From contig JASXTE010000008.1 of NCBI GenBank assembly GCA_030280995.1, positions 19,832,133 to 19,896,132 on the forward strand: 64,000 bases of DNA, in the 5' to 3' direction. The DNA comes from Hemileia vastatrix (lineage: Eukaryota; Basidiomycota; Pucciniomycetes; Pucciniales; Zaghouaniaceae). A program made the position numbers and the translations under genes. The notes beneath the pieces are model-generated. The model was not told where the DNA came from, searched no databases, and was given only the letters and a program-made list of their open reading frames with translations. Below, one piece after another: positions 43,396-55,369 of the stretch. The first letter of the stretch is position 1, and each line of letters begins with the position of its first letter.

Positions 43396-43799
43396 AGTTG
43401 CCGGTGGAAGGGTTATCTGATGAGGGAAGTGGGAATTCACCCCCAAATGTGCAGTTGGGGTGTGTAGATAGAAAAACAACTTAAGTGTTCTCCACCAAAA
43501 TTAAGTAGCATAGAGTGAGGAAAGACTTATGGATGGCATCAGAAATTATGAGTCATGTGACTTTCTTGCAAATCCATCATGGATGAGATGAGTTTGGGAT
43601 TGGGAATTAGGAATATAAATTGGGGTATAAGAGGTGGGATAATGAATTATCATGGATTAATTATCCACTAGCCCTTGGGCTAGTGAATAAGAATCTTCCA
43701 CAATTAATAATGTCTGATCCCAGGAAAAAAAATTCCTGATCCCTAATTGCGGATCCCTGAACATTGATACCCCCTATTATATAATCCCATTCTTTAATA

Positions 43800-44330
43800 A
43801 TATTTGTCCATTCATTATATTAGTCATGTATTATTCTTCTATTAAGACTGTTTTATTCAAGTGTTGTAATTCTATTCAGACTGTTTCTGTACCTGATTCA
43901 TTTAATGTATGTTGACATAGCTCACTATAAAAGAGGGAGTGTTCATTCTATTTTAGACATCTCATTTCTCTCTTTTTAATCTTTCCTATCCTTTAGGCAG
44001 TTGACTTATTATTGTTAACTTACTTTTCTTTTATATATTTCTCTTACAGTTGTGGCTGCATATCTCTTATTTTACTTTATGTGATCTAACTATTTAACTC
44101 TTCTTATATCCCATTAACTCAGGTACTTATTCTAATATTTTAGTGTGCTCTTTATGCTGCAATGTATATCACCTTGTTTCTCTCTCATTAACCTTTCCTT
44201 TCCTTTGGAAAGTTGACTTATTATTAACTCAATTTTCTTTTTTTTATTTCTCTAACAGTTGTGGTGGCATATCTCTTATTTTACTTTGTGTGATCTAACT
44301 ATTTAACTCTTCTTTTATCCCATTGACTCA
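43800..44330 (+). repeat. Copia-type LTR (element E) with ~213-bp tandem duplication
   Basis: Two copies of a unit (cctttgg..agttgacttattatt.. ttgtggtggcatatctcttattttact) start near 43980 and 44193. A TATA box (43926-43932, cactataaaagagg) lies upstream. The left boundary is not defined and the right end is close to a tRNA-iMet-like primer site at 44340. Confidence 0.55.
43926..43932 (+). promoter_or_regulatory. TATA box in LTR of copia E
   Basis: The sequence ctcactataaaagaggg fits a core promoter about 410 bp before the primer site. Confidence 0.45.
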
Positions 44331-44339
44331 GCCTAATAT

Positions 44340-44352
44340 TTTATGGGCCTAG
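44340..44352 (+). promoter_or_regulatory. Primer-binding site of copia E (degenerate)
   Basis: tttatgggcctag resembles the tRNA-iMet anticodon-arm complement (gttatgggcccag) used by elements A-D. Confidence 0.45.
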
Positions 44353-44378
44353 TCCTCTGTTAACTCTAGTATTTCAAG

Positions 44379-46856
44379 GTGGCTTTCTCCTCTCTAAAAA
44401 ACTCGAAGTCTACCCAGTCAGAGTATTCATCTGATATTCCTTCTCTTCAACTTATTTCAACTGCTCCCTCAACTCCAGAATTCTGGACAAATATGGAGTC
44501 CAACACTTTCTCAGAAATTAAAGGAGTCAAAATACTTACTAATAAGAGTTATGCCACCTGGAAGAACCAAATTTTCAATGAGCTAGGAATTTAAAACCTT
44601 GATAAATTTCTTCTTAAAACAATCACTGTACCTTCTGATCCCACCTCCCTTGACATATTTAACTTCCATAAGAAACAAACTGCCATGATCCTATGAATGT
44701 TCCTAGATCCTGAAAATCACACCCTGTTTTTCCAAGATTAATCTGTCTTTGAGCCTGCAAACCTTTGGGAACATATCTGAGAACATTACACATCTACTTC
44801 TGCCAAGAATAGTTCCAGTGTCAAAGCTGATATATTTAATAATTACTTCAACAAATCAGATATTGTGGTGGACATCAAAAATTTTGGCTCACCCTTAAAT
44901 TAGTAAATGAAGTCTTACCCTCTTTATTTCCTGGTAAATTATTAACTACAATTATTTCATTCTATATACTTCACCTCTTTCCAGAATCTTATCAAAACAT
45001 CTCCCACCTCATCTTTACTAACATCAAAGTCACTAAGAAAACTCCCTCAATTGAAGAAGTGTTGTCTGAACTCAAAAAAGACTGTAAAATCCCTAAATCT
45101 GAACCATAAAAGATATGTTTAGACTTCAATGTGAAAGGAGGGAATCTATGTTTCAATGGAAAACACAATCCTTTGGCACCCCACTCCAAATCCAACTTTT
45201 TCCAGCTAAAACCTAAAAAAAGAGAAGAATTTGATATAAGAAAGAAGGAACACAAACAAAGAGATGAAAAAGCTCTAACCATCCTCAGTTCTTTCAGAAA
45301 CACTTCTATTCTCAACAGTGGCACATCCTAAACTCTCTTTCACAAAAAAATGTTCTTTATCTCTCTCCAAACATCTGCCAAATCTCTTCTAACAGCCAAT
45401 GGATATGTTATTCATGCCCAAGTAATTGGGACAGTCAACCTTATACTCAATCAAAGATTCTTCCAAATTAAAAATTCACTCTACTTCACTAAATTCCAAA
45501 GCAATCTCATCTCTGCAGCCTGGTTTCTTTTCCAAAATTTTACTATAACAGGATGTGGAGATTATGCCAAAGGCTTCAATCACATTGAAAACTTTGTTGT
45601 GGAATGCTCACTGAGTGAAAATGTTTTTTCACTTCCTTTAAAATTCTCAGGAGACACTAATTCTATTGTTTCTACTAAATCTCTCCTTACAACTCATAAA
45701 GCTTGTGAACACCCCAACATTGCAGCTGCTAAATTTATGTAACCTGGAAAAAATTTCTTGAAGCTCAACTTTATTCCATGTCTCACTGCTAAATCTCATT
45801 GACTACTGTTCCTGGGAAATTTTATAACACCTGACAAGGTCCTTAGCATGATTCACAAGTATCTATGTGGTCCTGTCAATCCTGTCTACTGGGGAGGAAG
45901 AGGTATTTCATGCAAATAGTTGACAGGTTCTCCAGTAACCGTTTTACTTATTTCTTTTCACTTAAATCAGAGGCCTTCAATTTCTTTATATAATTTCTTA
46001 ACTTGGCATAAAAAAACTGAAAAATGTGTTAAAATTGTGGCCACTGACAATGGGGTTGAATTTGTTAACAGTACCTTTGATGTATTATTTAATTATGAAG
46101 GCATTGAATTACTAAATATGGCTCCATACACTCCTCAGAAAAATCCATTTTCTGAAAGAGTAAATTTAACATTGGTTGAAAAGGCTCAGGACTTATTATT
46201 TGAATGCAGGCTTTGTAGGTCCTATTGGGGGGAAGCAACAAACACCACCAACTTTATATTGAATCAAAAACATTCATCAAAAATCAATGGAAAGACTCCT
46301 TTAAAAATATGGGGTCCTGTTTCCAAAATTCAGTATGGTAAGCTCCATCCATTCAGTTTTGATTTAGTCTACAACATTCCTAGGAAGAGGAAAAAATCAA
46401 AATTCAACCCTGCAGGTGAAAGGTGTATTTTTGTAGGATATGCAAATGGTCATCACAACTTCAAAATCTTTTCCCCTAAACTGGACTGTTTCATAATAAC
46501 TCATGATGTTAGATTTCTGGAAAAGTCATTTTCCTTAGAAAATCAATCATTATCCCATTACTTGAGTTCCCTCTGATTCCTGATCCAGCCTTTCATGACC
46601 AATAGGCCCCTCCTTATTGCTTAAATGATTATTTTCCTGTACCAACTCTTGAATCAGTAAATTTTCTGCCTTTGGAACCAATAATCACCAGTACAATGCC
46701 CTTATCAGGTAAAATGTATACATGGCTTCAAAAAGATACTCATGCACCAAAGAATATTAGTCTTGAAATTGATCCCAGAAACATTCTGAACCATTCCAGA
46801 AGAAGTAATAACACTTGTAAACTCATAATTGAACAAGATGATGTGGTAGCCTAAAG
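44379..46856 (+). pseudogene. Copia E gag-protease-integrase relic
   Basis: From ATG 44379 the order follows element B: gag start (FSEIKGVKILTNKSYATWKN), the HNP zinc motif (CFNGKHNPLAPHSK near 45155), a damaged protease (SILNSGTS, with Asn for the catalytic Asp, near 45315), integrase core (IVATDNGVEFVNS near 46040, NPFSERVNLTLVEKAQ near 46150, SYWGEATNTTNF), and the linker before reverse transcriptase (KNISLEIDPRNILNHSRRSN near 46770). Many stops and shifts are present. It belongs to the same lineage as B and C but is far older. Confidence 0.78.
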
Positions 46857-47556
46857 TTTAGTATAGAACTAGGTTTAATAAAAGAGGTGTTTCTAGAGTT
46901 GATTATAGAGATTTAAAAAGCCAATATAATTCTATAAGATTTATATTGGAAAGAATGGGTGTTAAAAATGGTTTAAAAGGGTTAATTTAATGAGTCAAAA
47001 TTTAATAATTATTTAATGGTCAGAAAATGCATTTATGTGTCTAAAAATGTATGTAAGAAAAATTCAGGAGTCTCAAGAGCCTTTAAACATTTTCAGAGAA
47101 TTTTAGCTATTTTTCTTCTATTTTTAATAATTTTATAAATTATTTTTGATTTTTTTTCATAATTTACTTAACTTTGATAATTTTTTACTAGGTGAAAAAG
47201 GCTGCGCAGACTACAAAAATTATATGGGATTTATAAGAAGAACTAGCTCAATCATCTGTAATTTTTCTAGATTTTTGGTTAGTTTTTTAAGGTTATAATT
47301 GAGTCTGGAAGTCTTTAGAAGCTTTATATGAACTCTGGTTACCTCTGGACAAGCACTGGGATTCTCTGGCTGGGGAAAATAAATAATGAGATTTACTATG
47401 CATATAAAGCTTGTAGAATTAAAATTAGACAGTATCAGACATAAAGACATTTTAACTATTAACCAAAACAACAAATATTATCAACAATCATTATTATTTT
47501 AAATAACAATTTATAAATTGTAATACCCTTATAAATATAATACTTTTACATATCAT
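46857..47556. other. AT-rich stretch with no recognised feature
   Basis: It lies between the copia E relic and Harbinger H3. I find no motif; it may be decayed E sequence or filler. Confidence 0.4.
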
Positions 47557-47559
47557 ATT

Positions 47560-50240
47560 AGGGGGTATCAATGTTCAGGGATCAGCAATTAAATTAATTG
47601 CGGATAAAAATCCTTATACCCCAATTATCTTCCGCAATTATTTTTGCTAATAATTGGGTTATTAGACACTTTACGTGTCAATGTTCACCTCTTATCCGAC
47701 ACTTTTATCCTCAATATTTCATAACCACATCTTGGACAACTCTCTGGATATCCTAGCCTTCCCACCTTGCTGCGCACTCCTACCCTCATCCCATCTTTTC
47801 AGCTACCCTGAAAATTTTTTCATTGAAATGTCCAATCCTCTTTACCATAGACAATCTCTCTCACCAAAATCTTGAATTCCAGGCCAGAACCTCCCCTATA
47901 TGGTAAGAAAGAGAATATTTTCAATCTATGAATCAAAACATTTAGCATTGTATGATTTCATAGCATATTTTGAACAGAAATGGTATGATATTTCTCAACC
48001 TCCAGACTTGAGAGGCAGTGTTAGACCTATCTCATGGGAAGTAGATGGTAAATAGATTTTCTATTTTATGTGACGAGCTACTGCTTCTAACCAGGATACT
48101 GCTGTATTATTTTTATTTTTTCCTCCTCTAAAAGAGACTCCACCTCACTGCTTCACCTCTACTTGATTTCCCACCCTGCAAATCCACCTTTCTTGCCTCC
48201 CATTTACCTCCAATAGAAACCCCACTCCTCAAACTTACCTCGCTCTCCATCTCTTCATCTCCACTAGACACCCCAGAACACCCTTTAAACTTTAATTGAT
48301 GCACCATACCTTTAATCCATGTTGCTTTACTCCCATTTGCCTCAAATAGAAACCCCACTCCTCAAACTTACCTCGCTCTCCATCCCTTCATCTCCACTAG
48401 ACACCCCAGCACACCCTTACAACTTTAATTGATGCCCCACCCCTTAAATCCACCTCGTTTTACTCCCATTTTCCTCCAATAGACACCACAATCTCCATCC
48501 ATTCATCTCCACTAGACACCCCAACACACCCTTTCAATTTTTATTGATGCCTGGCCCCTCAAATTCACCTCGCTTGCCTCCCATTTGCTTCCAATAGAAA
48601 CCCCAACACACCTTTTTAGCCAAACTTGATGCTCCAAGCATCAAATCCATCTTGCTCCCTTCCTCATCATACAAAAATTAACTCGCCAACCTCCCCATAG
48701 CCTTCAACCAAAAACCCTCCACCTTTACATCCAATATTCTCTTCTTCACTTCATCTCCACAAAAAAATGATAATCTTAAAGTATGTAATATTAGATTTAT
48801 AGAGATGAATAAAGAAAAGTAATCCAAATATATTAAAATAAGTCTATGATACAGACAACTGTTTTGCAATAACTGAAATAGTCTATGGGACAAGATATAT
48901 GATTTAATAGCCCAATATAATAAAAATAAACATTATTTGAAGAAAATAGCTAATAAATAAATAAATTATGAACCAATGAATAAAAAATTATTATATTTCA
49001 CACCATTAAGAATCTCCAAAAAGTAACTAAAAGTCTGACAAACAGTCACTTTAATTTGTACAATTATATATTCGGCAAAACCATAAATGCTTGGCCTTTT
49101 TGCCAAAAATTATTTCATACTTTTTTTGCCTGTTTCAGCACTTTTACGGCCCTAATTAGGTATTTTTAGGCTTTTTTGGGTGATGCATCCAACATAAAAG
49201 ATGCCACACCAGTATAAAACTTCCACAAAAAAATGTCAAAAGGGCCAAGAGTTATCATTCATGCCATAAATAAGTAAAAAAGTAAATTTGTTCCCAAAAA
49301 ATATTAGAAAATTATTGACCTGAATCTTTTCTAAGTTTCTTGCATACAAAAATTACAGCCCTGTTACATTCAAAAATTTTGAAATATATATTTTTTCTTT
49401 ATAATGATGTCTATAAGTAAAGGTTAATGTGATAGTTTGTATCAATATTAACTTTTTTTACAAATCTTGATTAATGTGGGAAAATTAAATATATGTTCAA
49501 GGTACTAAAGAAGCACATAAGAGGGTGGCGAGCTAATTTTTGGGTGATGAGGTGTCAATTGGAGGTGAAGAGGAAGGGAGAGAGGTGGATTTGATGCTTG
49601 GGGCATCAAGTTTGGTTAAAAAGGTGTGTTGGGGTTTCTATTGGAGGCAAAAGGGAGTAAAGCGAGGTGGATTTGAAAGGTGAGGCATCAATTAAAGTTG
49701 AAAGGGTGTGCTGGGGTGTCGAGTGGATATGAAGAGATGGAGAGCGAGGTAAGTTTGAGAAGTGGGGTTTCTAGTGAAGGTGGAAGGGAAGGTATAAAGG
49801 AAGATTTGAGGTGTACGGGAATTGGTGGGAACACGAGGGAAGGATAGGATCAGAGACTTATGTTAATTTACAAAGGAAATATTTACAAAAAGGAATAAAC
49901 CATGAATGTAAAAAAGAAATGAGGGTGTGTAGATAGAAAAAAAGGTTAAGTGTTCACCACCAAAATTAAGTAGCATAGAGTGAGGAAAGACTTAAGGATG
50001 GCATCAGGAATTATCAGTCATGTGACTTTCTTGCAAATTCATCATGGATGAGATGAGTTTGGGATCAGGAATTAGGAATGGAAATTGGGGTATAAGAGGC
50101 GGGATAATGTATTATTGTGCATTCCTTATCCACTAGCCCTGGGGCTAGTGGATAAGAATCTTCCGCAATTAATAATGTCGGATCCGGGCGAAAAAAATTC
50201 CTGATCCCTAATTGCGGATCCCTGAACATTGATACCCCCT
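47560..50240. mobile_element. Non-autonomous Harbinger derivative H3 (2.7 kb)
   Basis: The ends AGGGGGTATCAATGTTCAGGGATC and its inverse match H1/H2, and ATT is duplicated at 47557-47559 and 50241-50243. About 250 bp at the left and 320 bp at the right (from gggtgtgtagatagaaaa) are homologous to the H1 ends. The interior has no gene; it holds a C-rich tandem array, an AT-rich centre and a G-rich array in inverted order. It would depend on a transposase supplied by an element such as H1. Confidence 0.85.
48120..49830. repeat. Inverted C-rich and G-rich tandem arrays of H3
   Basis: The left array (48120-48780) repeats units like ctccatctcttcatctccactagacacccca..acaccctttaaactttaattgatg. The right array (49510-49830) is the inverted form (ggtgtgctggggtgt.gagtgg..gaagag.tggagagcgaggta). 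A ~700-bp AT-rich centre separates them. The layout copies the hairpin region of H1 with unrelated sequence. Confidence 0.7.
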
Positions 50241-50659
50241 ATTATATATTTCACTCAACAACTCATAAATATTAGCTGATAGAGTACCATTATAAAGGTC
50301 TTGACTTCAGGAACTTTATTTTAACAACTATTTCCAATAAAAAAAAGCTTAATAAAAACATAATATTCAATCATTTAAATAACTTTTCTGAAAACAGCTT
50401 CACTGGTGTATTTCTTTCCCTCATTTCAAAGAACACAGATTCTACATCTCAATTCCGTTAATAACAAATAGTTTATTGGTCATTTATATCAAGTAGATGT
50501 TTTAGCTTAGTTAATTGTGAACTCTTTATTAACTTAAAGGGACATAGTTTTATTTGGTTTATCCAACTCCCTTGGATTCTGCTTACAGTAAGGCAACTTT
50601 AAGAGTCTCTCTACAAAAACTTTCCAAGAAGATATTTTCAGGCAATAACTAGTAACAAC
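50241..50659. other. AT-rich stretch with no recognised feature
   Basis: It lies directly right of H3, before a reverse-transcriptase fragment. Probably decayed copia sequence. Confidence 0.35.
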
Positions 50660-51062
50660 TCTCATTATTTGGAGGAGTATATGAAGTCAGAATAGCCAGC
50701 ACTGAAACTCATAAAGTCTGGAAAATGGTTCCAAAACCTGAAGGACAAAATCTGTTGGTAATGGTGTGGGTATTCAAAAAGAAAGTTTATAGTGAAGGAA
50801 ATCTTTATATTTATAAGGCTAGACTATTTCTGAAAGGGTAATCTAAAACTGAATGGATTGACTATAACAATACTTTTGATCTAACTAGTTGCTTTGCTTC
50901 CCTCTGAAAATTTCTAAGTCTTTTAGCCTACAATGACTTTAAGGCTCATCTGATGGACTTAAAAACAGCCTTCTTACATGGTGCACCTGATGAGGATGTT
51001 TACATTTTATTTCCAAAAGGATTCACTGGCACTTGTCCCCCAAACTCATGTCTCAAACTTAA
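50660..51062 (+). pseudogene. Copia reverse-transcriptase fragment
   Basis: The translation reads HKVWKMVPKPEG, VFKKKVYSEGNLYIYKARL and LKTAFLHGAPDEDVYILFPKGF, the N-terminal half of a copia reverse transcriptase, with two stops. It breaks off after LKLKK and is followed at once by gag-like sequence of another copy. It could be the displaced continuation of copia E. Confidence 0.7.
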
Positions 51063-52930
51063 AAAAAAGGATGATATGATACATAATTTTACTGCCAGAA
51101 AAGAGGCTATCACCATTAAAGATGTAACAGAAGCTCTCTTATATGTCTAGTGAAAATCTACTCCTTACTCAAAATCCAAATCCCCTCTCAAGACTAATAA
51201 AAATCAAAGAGTTATAGAAATTTTCACCAATGGTGTACACAATCCAAACATCAAACACTCACAAGAACAGTGCTTTCAAGTCCACCCCCATTTATGAAAC
51301 AAGAAAACTAATAAACAAGAGTCAAAACATTCTGAATCATTGAACAAGCCTACCTTTGCATACAAATTATCCAGCTCCTTTAAACCCCTGATCACTGTTT
51401 AATTATGACTCATTATCATACTGGGCCCACTGACTTCTTGCTTGAAGGTGGGGCTTCATGGCACATGTTCTACAGAAAGGAGCTTTTAATCTCAATAGAA
51501 CCTTTCAAGTCACCTATTTTTATAGTTAATGTCAAAAAAATGTATTCTCAATAATGTAGAGTGGTATCTTTGCTCTCTAATTACTCCACCATCCACTTTG
51601 AAGATTGCTTGTATGTTCCTGAGTTACACATTAATCTCTTTAGTCAAATAATAATCCTGTGAAATTATTACCAGTTGATAATACCTGACAATGAAGAAAT
51701 ATTCTTAATGAAAAATAATAATCAAAATGTTCTTCATGGTGTTATTGAAAGTAACCTTTTGTACCTAATACTGGATTTACCTTCAAAAGACCTTGCAAAT
51801 AATGCCAGTGATAATTATTCAATGTGAAATAATCAAATGGGTCATCTCATCTCCAGATATCTATCCTCAATGAAGAGTAAGTGTTTTATTCATCTCCATG
51901 ATTCTCCTTAAATTTCACCATGTGTTAGCTGTATTAATGCTAAATTACACTATTTGTCATTCTCGAGATCACTCCCTCAGTTGAAGCACCCTCTAAAATT
52001 TATCCACTCTGATTTAAGTGGAAAAATTTTGCCTCCCTCTTTAGGTGGTGGTCAATACTATTTTCAACTCACAGATGCCTTTTTGTCTTATCAATTCATT
52101 TACATTTTAAAGAAAAATCTGAGACTTTACAAAAATTATAAACTTTTAAAGCTCTAGTTGAAAGTGTATTTGATTCCAAAATTTCTAACTTAGTGAATGA
52201 TGGTGGTGGTGGTGAGTTTGTTATTAGTAGTTTTAAGGAATAGTTGAACCTGGAGGGGATTTCAATGCACATAACCTCACCATACACTCCACAAAAGAAT
52301 CTTATAGCAGAAAGATGGAACAGGAAAACAACTGATAGAGCTAAATTCTTGCTTTCCCATAGTAAATTTCCCAAAGAGTTTTGTGGTGAAGCAGTAAATA
52401 CCATTGTATACCTTCATAACAGATCCACCACAGCTTCCAAAGCTATGATGACTTCCTATGAAATCCTACTAAATTAGTCACCTAAACTGGATCACTTATA
52501 AACTTTTGGTTTTGCAGCATAATCTTAAATTCCAAAACAGTTCAGAGGAGGAAATTGAACCCAAATGTGTCATTAAAGTTTTTAGTAAGATATGACAACC
52601 AGCTGTTATGTTACCATTTATATAATCCACAATCCAATATAATAATGTAATAAAATAATATTATATTTGATGAAAATTCATTCTCATATATTGAAATAAA
52701 CAAAAAACCATCCAAAAACTTCATTATTGAAGAGTCCTCACTCACTCTTCCTCAGCTAGGAGATAATGAGGGTAATATCATAAATCATCTACCTGCTGAA
52801 GAATTCACAAATTTTCCATAAGTTAATGAAACAGATTATCCTCCTACTGAAAAAGACAAACTAATTGATGAAGATAAACCACAAAAGAAACTGACACCTG
52901 CTACAAATGAGACTGAGCCACCTGTTGCTA
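51063..52930 (+). pseudogene. Copia relic F: gag end to integrase
   Basis: In order: gag C-terminus, degraded HNP zinc motif (NGVHNPNIKH..CFQVHP near 51235), protease site (LLEGGASWHM near 51440, Asp lost), GAG-pre-integrase, zinc finger region (LPQLKHPLKFIHSDLSGKI near 51970, with the first integrase Asp), and the catalytic Glu region (YTPQKNLIAERWNRKT near 52290). Stops occur throughout. The relic is cut at its right side by gypsy G2. Confidence 0.72.
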
Positions 52931-52937
52931 CCAGAAT

Positions 52938-55211
52938 TATCAGTCTGAGTTCAAGTAAAGAGACATGAATAGCTTTATTAGTCAGTTGAATAGAAGATTT
53001 TAATGGTCTTGTATGATTACTGTAGTACAACTCCAATAAGTATTAAAATATAACCAAATATAAGGGTCTCAGTAATATAATCTCACTAATGATAAATGGT
53101 TTACAATTAATGGTTGGTAGAAAAATAGAGATAATAATTCAAAAATTATTCAAAGACTTTTAATGGTACTAATGAAGTGTATTGTAATTTTAATGGCTAT
53201 ATTTTTTTAATTGTAACTATAAAGAATGTAGAATATGAGCCCAAAAACCTCCTCCTTTTATAACCAAGAAATCCCCACTATTCCCCCTTAATTCACCAAT
53301 CCACTTCATGGCCAATGTCACCCAAATTTAGATGTTACACATTCTTCTCAGTATAAGGTTTTAATAGTAGTAAAAGATTAATAATATCACATGCCAAAAT
53401 ACATAAATAACAAGTGTTAATCCATCAAAACTAGAGTGATGACCAAAATGAGAGTATATGCATGTAATTCTTAAAATAAAAACCTAAATCAGGAAGAAAA
53501 TTTACTAAATATAAGACATAATTAAGGGGTATTAAAAGTAGAAATGAAAGGGCTAATTATTCTAAATTAATATGTGAAATCCCCATCTAAATATAACCAA
53601 TATTTACTGAGAAACCATTGATTAACCCAAAATAACACCAGAAATGTGGGGTAGCTGGATGCAGTCTCTTGGAAGGTGCTTGCACAGGTAAATACTTGAC
53701 TAAATAGTCAATTTTAAGAAAGGTAGTTAATTATAGGCACCAATACTGAGGTTATTAATGAAATTAGTGCATATAATGAGGTAGATGCACTAATAATAAA
53801 ATTAGGACACTGTCACTGAATGGCCTACACTAAAGGTTGAGGGTGTTCCTGGGTAAGTGAGATTGGCAAAGGTGATTAAGGACTAATTTGAATCACAGAG
53901 AAATGCTTCAAGGGAGTGGTTTGAAGATATGTTAAAGGTAAATTACTTGATTCAAGGTAAGTTTGAGATAAATAATAATGTATGGTAGAGTAAAACTAAA
54001 ATTCAAGGAATCTCACAAAGGGTTGGAACTTAATAATTAAAAGGGATTTAGGAGTTTTTATAGTTTGAAGAGAAATTGATCATTAGGAAAGATAAGCAAC
54101 AATAATTGCCTTATATAAATTTAACTTCTATCATAAAAATATTATAATTTAATTCTTAGGAATGTTGAACCAAATCCCCCCAATCATATAGACAACTCCA
54201 CTTTTCATTGACCCCTTTAGTGAACTGCCCTTAATTTATCACTGAAACTCCAATATAACTCACAGATCCTTTAACTTTACTCCTATATCTACTCACAGAC
54301 CTTTAATTACCTATAATTACACAATAACCCAACATTGAGACTATACTATTGAGCTGAGCACTAATACACCATGCATTTGCTTAAAGTTGAAAAGTATAAG
54401 AAGATGATTGTCTAATTTAGATTTAAGTTTAAGATAGTACAGTTAATAGTGCGTTCAAATTGAGAAAACAAAGGAAAGAAGAAGTTACTAGGTAGATTTT
54501 CCTTTCTGCACTTTGAGTATGGATTTGTGTATCAATATATGGATTAAATGATTGACTTTTGCTTCAAGTGTCACATGGCGCATGAAAGACACTAAATAAG
54601 TGCCTGTTGCCTATTTTGGTGTGTTTCCACTAGTGGGAATACAATTTAGGTTAATTATAGTGTGAAATTTCTAAATTTTCTAAAAATGAAACTATTCACG
54701 TGGGACAAATGCAGACAGTATGTGGCCAGTACACAGAAGCCATTTCTGGCATAAAAAAATCAAATTTGAAAAGTGTTATTTTTATTCATTTTAATAGCCA
54801 AATAAATAGTTCTAATTGAGACAAGTTGATCTGTCAAGGTGCATTTTCAATATTATTAAATTTATAGCACATATATTCAACTTTTAAGTGATTTAAAGCA
54901 TATTGCTTATTTTTTCATAAAAAAATGAAAACAACAGCTTTAATTCTATATAAAAATTATTTAGCCTTATGTTTAATTTTCTTAAGATTACTCCAAAATA
55001 TTACAACTTAGTATTAAGTACATAAGACTTGTAAAAGGTGGATATATGCATGTATATAAGGTATTATAATGGCATCTATTGTATTTCTTAATTGATTTTA
55101 CTTATGTATACATCTTTTATACCACTATTTATTGTTCCCATGTGTACTACATTTGTTTAACATAATTTATGAATTTTTTTTTACTCAGTCTTGCAAATAT
55201 CCAGGCTGACA
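52938..55211 (-). repeat. 3' LTR of gypsy G2, enlarged
   Basis: The right end reads ccaggctgaca, matching the G1 LTR start inverted, and the left end corresponds to the G1 LTR end. The G1-like lacttatttagtgtcc region appears twice (near 53800 and 54590), bracketing roughly 770 bp that G1 lacks; an insertion or duplication is likely. Confidence 0.7.
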
Positions 55212-55369
55212 CTCAACCACCCAAAAAAACAATTGATAAATTATACATTTTTTTATTTTTATTTTTTATGTATTCAGAAACATTTGTAGCATTAAAGAGA
55301 AATTCTTTAAAGAAATAAAACATAATAAAATATTATGAGTACTGGTTCTAACCCCTTAGCTGGTTGAAC

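Larger units (their letters stand above)
26822..43775. mobile_element. PIF/Harbinger-like transposon H2, decayed, split by gypsy G1
   Basis: The ends AGGGGGTATCAATGTTCAGGGATC and its inverse (43740-43775) match those of H1. Flanking triplets are act and att. Without the 9.7-kb gypsy insertion it is about 7.2 kb and has the same gene order as H1: SANT/coiled-coil gene (+), tandem repeat, Tet-like gene (-), C-rich/G-rich hairpin, transposase (-). All three genes are broken by stops or frameshifts, so it could only move in trans. Confidence 0.87.
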
